Shown one piece after another: positions 58,977 through 64,000 of a stretch of DNA of 64,000 nt. Location: contig NC_053129.1 of assembly GCF_010015445.1 (NCBI RefSeq), positions 22,376,727 to 22,440,726 of the forward strand. Direction: 5' to 3'. This DNA comes from Perca fluviatilis (lineage: Eukaryota > Chordata > Actinopteri > Perciformes > Percidae). How positions within the stretch are numbered: the first letter of the stretch is position 1; each line of letters begins with the position of its first letter. The position numbers and the translations under genes were made by a program. The notes under the pieces are model-generated. The model searched no databases. It saw only the letters and a list, made by a program, of their open reading frames with translations, and was not told where the DNA came from.

Positions 58977-59804
58977 CCTAGTCCACACCTACATAGTTTT
59001 TTTGACATAGCTTTTTCTATGCGTTTTGTCCTTCCGTCCACACACAAACGGTGTTTTAGGTCACTGTAAACAGAGCTTTTGGAGAACTCTGGCCAGGGCT
59101 TTTAGAAACGCTGTTTGTGTGTTGTCGTGTGGATAGGGATTTTGGCTTAGTGTTTGTCAGAGTGTGCGCCGCTATCTACTTTGTGAGGCGACATTTCTTG
59201 CAATGGCAGACGTGGCCAAAATAGTAATGGTAACAGGCTTGCTAGGACTTTTTACATGTTTACACATAAATGTTCAGTTGCTCTTCCACTGTTTTGTGAA
59301 ACGGAGGCCTCAGAATGCACTACGGAAGTCACTGCTACATAATCCAACCCTGCCACAACACAGACCCTGCCTCCAACATTGCTGGTCCTGGAGACCTTCG
59401 GACTTCTACTTGGTGGGTAGTCATCCTGTAAAAGTCTTCTCAAAGGCCAACATCTTCTTCTTTGCACGACTGGGGATATGTATATGTATATATGTGTATA
59501 TATATACATACATATACATATATATATACATATATATATACATACATATACATATCACCCCCTGTTGGCTTGGCATGCTCTTCAAAGTGCTTCAATTGTG
59601 ACCCCTTTCTTGGTCGCAGATGGGTTTTTCTTTGCAATACAGCCAGTGGCCACTGGACAAAATCAGCGAAGCACTGGCTTGTTGGGTTTTCACGTGGATG
59701 TAGATTTTTCTAAACAGAGAATGTGTGGACTGGATTTTTTTGTGAGAACAAATGAAGGAAAAGCCCTGTTCTTAAAAATACACATGTACATGTGGACTAA
59801 GTCT
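58977..59804. mobile_element. hAT-like MITE, non-autonomous
   Basis: Left end CTAGTCCACACCTACATAG; right end, inverted, CTTAGTCCACATGTACATG. These imperfect termini plus scattered 'GTGGAC' segments resemble fish hAT-type MITEs. A frame starting MADVAKIVMVTGLLGL at about 59203 is open for about 130 residues, but its end is a translated TA/CA microsatellite (59477-59558), so I do not call it a gene. Confidence 0.5.
59477..59558. repeat. TATATACA microsatellite
   Basis: Irregular TA/TACA repeats inside the 59-kb element. Confidence 0.85.
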
Positions 59805-60378
59805 TAGAGAACATCCCAATCCCTGACAGGATGTCAGTCACTGCAGAGGGGGCACAAATGATAGCAAGCTGCCTTAAACTTGATCCGTAGTTGCTGAATC
59901 TCCATTAAAGATTACAGTTTTATTTGTAAGAATGTTTTGTTGTGCATGTCCACAGACATAAGAAAGAGGTTTAGAGGACTGAATGTGACGGGAGAGTTGG
60001 TTGTTTTTTAAGAAGTATGGAATTCAAATAATTTGCATGGAAAATGATCTACAAGTGAACAAACCGTGGTGACCTTTGACCTATGGGTGGCTCGTGTAAA
60101 ACATAGGAAGGAAATGAGATCCAGTGATGAGGGATTCGTCACAGAGAGAGATGTCAAGCAGATCCGAGCATGTGTTAGCTTCAAAGACTTCAGATCATAA
60201 TCATCAGATGTGAAGGATGAAGTAACATTTTGTTTGCTTTAAAGGGAAAACCTGAGAATCAGTCGGCATCTGGGGCTGTCCCCTAATTGACAATTTGTTG
60301 TTTTTATTTGTCAGAAATGAGAAAATAATATAAGGGTATATCCTTTTTGAGGCCTAATTTTGAGTCTAGCAGTTATCG

Positions 60379-60518
<140 letters not shown>

Positions 60519-60555
60519 GAGAGAGAGATATCTGTTCCCAGGCAGCAGGAGAATC

Positions 60556-60770
60556 TCCAATTATGGCAGGATGCAGCTTCAATTTAAGGGCTAATTATGT
60601 GCGTAATGAGCTCACCGCCATGCGTCCGCGCCCCCGTCACCGCGCCCGCTGCTCTAACCATCCCCTCCTCCTCCTCCATCTGAGCACCCGGTACCTAATT
60701 AAAAAACTACATGCGCAGCGGCGCTCTCATCTGATTCAAACCATGGAAATTAATCCTCAGATAAATGTGT
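60556..60770. promoter_or_regulatory. Candidate conserved enhancer upstream of sim1
   Basis: A GC-rich, non-repetitive block about 2.5 kb before the sim1 coding start with clustered homeodomain-type cores (GGCTAATTATGTGCGTAATG, TACCTAATTAAAAA) and E-box-like CATCTG. It stands out from the AT-rich surroundings. Function is inferred only from composition and position. Confidence 0.35.
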
Positions 60771-60889
60771 TTTCACGGACACCAAACTACTGCATGAGCC
60801 ATGGACACGGGCGCACTGCTCTCTCAGGCGGGAGAAAACTGTTTTGCATTTGTTGTTTTTTTAAGAAAACCCCAGGTCCGAAATAGCTC

Positions 60890-61860
60890 AGAACAAACCG
60901 GAGTGAGTTGATAAAAGGTAAATTTGATAAGAGAGAAAATTAGAAATGCATCAAGTCAGTGGTTTCCATGCGCAAAAAAAAAAAAAAAATCATGCAACCT
61001 CAAGATTTAAATATCAAATTTAAAGTTTAAGCATAAATGCAACGCACTTAAGAGCATGTAGACCTACTTCTGCTTTAATAGCTTCTCAATGTTTAGGAAT
61101 AACCAACAACAAATCCATTAAATGCTTAGAAATTCTGAACCAAAAAGGTTCTAAATGCAGAGAAAAGCAATCCACAAAAAACAAGTGAAATATTTAGTGT
61201 AGCCACTAAAGCAGATCCATGCTTTGGTCGGATCTACAGTTCAGTATAAATAAAGACCCTATACAGTATATTAAAATCATTTCTATGAGCAGCAGCACGA
61301 GTAGAACATCAACAGATGTTTTTCTTCCCGTAGCAGTATGCTAACATCTGTTGAGTTATGTATTCATCTGTTGTGTTTTTATTACTAGAAACGTCACCAA
61401 ACTTGCATCCGTTTTCCGTATTTCAACACATATTTCAGGAAATGCATTACAGCGAATAAATTCAAAATACTTTAGTCCTGATTAGGCTACACATTAGGCT
61501 ATGATACTTTCCATTTAGGTAAAAAAAATCATATGAAATGTGAGAAAACCGATCAAAATTGTTTGATGATTGTCTTAATTAATTGTGGAAACAAATGATT
61601 GTTTCTTTTTCTCTGGAATAAAGAAGATTTATATTTTAGTCTGGATATTTTCCTTAAAATAATCACCAGCAGAAGGTCTTTGTTGTTTTTATTGAGCCCA
61701 GAACATTCCCTTGCTGTGCTATTTTTGCTGATTTATCTATTTATTTCAGCTTGATCAGTGTTCCTAACGCTAATGACAAAAACACAACAAGATCACATCT
61801 AAGCTCACTTCGGGCACGGACAAGTGCTGAGCCTTGCCGTACCAAGTTGACGCCCACGGT
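60890..61860. other. Non-coding, sim1 upstream region
   Basis: AT-rich with A runs (about 60975-60989). No gene or transposon end recognised. Confidence 0.4.
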
Positions 61861-61864
61861 AAAA

Positions 61865-62020
61865 CTCCAATCACGAAATGACTTTCAGCTTTTCCATCCA
61901 ATCAGAGCGAGGTGGGCACACGGTGGGCGGGTCCCGAGCAGTTCCAGAGAGGGACAGTGAGATAGTTGAGGAGAAGAGGCTTGTTGGGCACGAATGCCAC
62001 TCGTTGCGCGTCCTTATAAT
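61865..62020 (+). promoter_or_regulatory. sim1: Putative sim1 core promoter
   Basis: Two CCAAT boxes (61867-61871, 61898-61902), a GGGCGG box (61925-61930) and a TATA-like TTATAAT at 62013-62019 in order on the plus strand, in GC-rich DNA about 1.25 kb before the start codon. A start site near 62045 would fit. Alternative promoters are possible. Confidence 0.5.
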
Positions 62021-62044
62021 TTGGAGAGGTGTATGCAGCGCACG

Positions 62045-62128
62045 GTCCGTTCAACTTTCCAGGTGGAAATCCAGGAGGAGCAGAGACCAAACTTAACTGG
62101 GACGACTGGTGAACCCGGATCAGGACAG
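62045..62128 (+). other. sim1: Putative sim1 5' non-coding exon
   Basis: From about 25-30 bp below the TATA-like motif to a good donor, GGACAG|GTGAAA. The start coordinate is estimated. An earlier possible donor is TTCCAG|GTGGAA near 62060. The ~890-bp intron that follows holds only short unsupported frames. Confidence 0.45.
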
Positions 62129-63022
62129 GTGAAATTCCCAGCAGGCTGCCTGTAAGGCCACAGTATCGATTCAGATGTAGGGGAATATACAGTGTATCTC
62201 AGCGCGGGTAGGAATACTGTAAATAAATCTGTCTCAACAATTCGGTCATCTTACACTGGATGTTAAATGTAATTTTCTTAAAACGAGTGAAAAAATCTTG
62301 GCCAGCGAGGTGAGATTATGTCCCAGTTGTTGTTTTTTTCCAACGCAGCTGCACACGTTTCAGGAACTGTGCTGGAGCAAATTACATTTCCTCGATACTA
62401 CTGCAGTGATCAACAACATGATGCTGTGTATCATCATTCCTGAAGCAACAGAAAATGCTGAATTATTTCACCTCATTGGCAGAAGTCTATTAAAGGCTGC
62501 TTGGTGGCTAAAGTGACTTGAGATGGACATGTTTGCAGTGTGCCCCTCACCACATTTTGAAATTGTTTTTTGACCAATGGGTGAGCTTGTTTCATGAAAG
62601 TAAAAACTTGTTTAATAGTTGGGCTACACATATTTATATCTTCATGAAATTAAATTACTCAGGGAACTGTTAGTGGTCTTGTATTGCACTGTTTTTTTTG
62701 TTTTGTTTTTTTGCTGATGTAATTGTTATTATTAAATTGTTTTTTTTCTTCATATTGTGGTAATTGTTGCTGCTTTTCGTCGTGATGCTGCAATTAAAAG
62801 CCGAGAATGTCAAGGTTATAGTCTTCTTCAATAAATCAGACTTTTATTTTGATAGATGCTTGATGTGTAAACGTTGTTATGATATGCAGGCCTGCATCAG
62901 GCTTACATTAAAACAACACACGAGAGGGTTACATCATGTCCGGTCTTAGAGTGAACGTGAGCCTCTGCAGATCAACATGCAATGATGCTTTAATATTTGT
63001 TTCTGTGTGTGTTTTCCAGGTC

Positions 63023-64000
<978 letters not shown>

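Noticed and set aside
59203..59601. Frame MADVAKIVMVTGLLGL... as a membrane protein
   Set aside because: Inside a probable MITE, ends in a TA/CA microsatellite, no splice or family support.

Overview
The window reads as teleost fish nuclear DNA, probably a percomorph. It is AT-rich and full of fish-type transposable elements: Tc1-like elements including a DD38E (Intruder-type) copy, an RTE/Rex3-like LINE with a (GATG)n tail, TTAA-flanked MITEs and a tRNA-derived SINE. It has long CA/GT/GA/TA microsatellites and ends in the first coding exon of a vertebrate single-minded gene. Only two loci have convincing host-gene support.

Layout. 1-1.04 kb has no recognisable gene. 1.04-7.5 kb is a pile-up of mobile elements: a Tc1-like fragment; a fold-back structure whose arms are a 21-bp minisatellite in opposite orientations around a promoter-like core; a broken DD38E Tc1 transposase; a fold-back Tc1 derivative; a 5'-truncated LINE on the minus strand; and a Tc1 fragment carrying a nested 445-bp insertion with a 7-bp target duplication. 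8.0-24 kb holds a minus-strand tandem family of small secreted proteins with WxxW (mucin/CILP-type) domains. Copy A (17.55-23.39 kb) reconstructs by splice-site and phase logic to an intact 220-residue protein with a signal peptide and two WxxW domains. Copy B (9.66-12.23 kb) is a pseudogene. Copy C (8.0-8.34 kb) is a two-exon fragment. Comparing copies A and B gives empty and filled sites that date several insertions after the duplication.

13.84-14.47 kb is a probable solo LTR. 24-62 kb is a gene-poor interval with microsatellites, a nested inverted-repeat complex (29.0-31.2 kb), a palindromic element (37.65-38.34 kb), a TTAA MITE (41.1 kb) and a possible hAT-like MITE (59 kb). Some of it probably carries long-range sim1 enhancers; one GC-rich, TAATTA-containing block near 60.6 kb is the best candidate by eye.

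61.86-63.45 kb is the 5' end of sim1: CCAAT/GC/TATA-like promoter elements, a likely non-coding first exon with a donor at 62128/62129, an acceptor at 63019/63020, three upstream ORFs (the last overlapping the sim1 start codon as ATGA), and the bHLH-coding exon 63279-63453. The rest of the gene lies beyond the right edge.

Family assignments rest on recall of protein and repeat families. No database search was run, and exon models are untested by transcripts.
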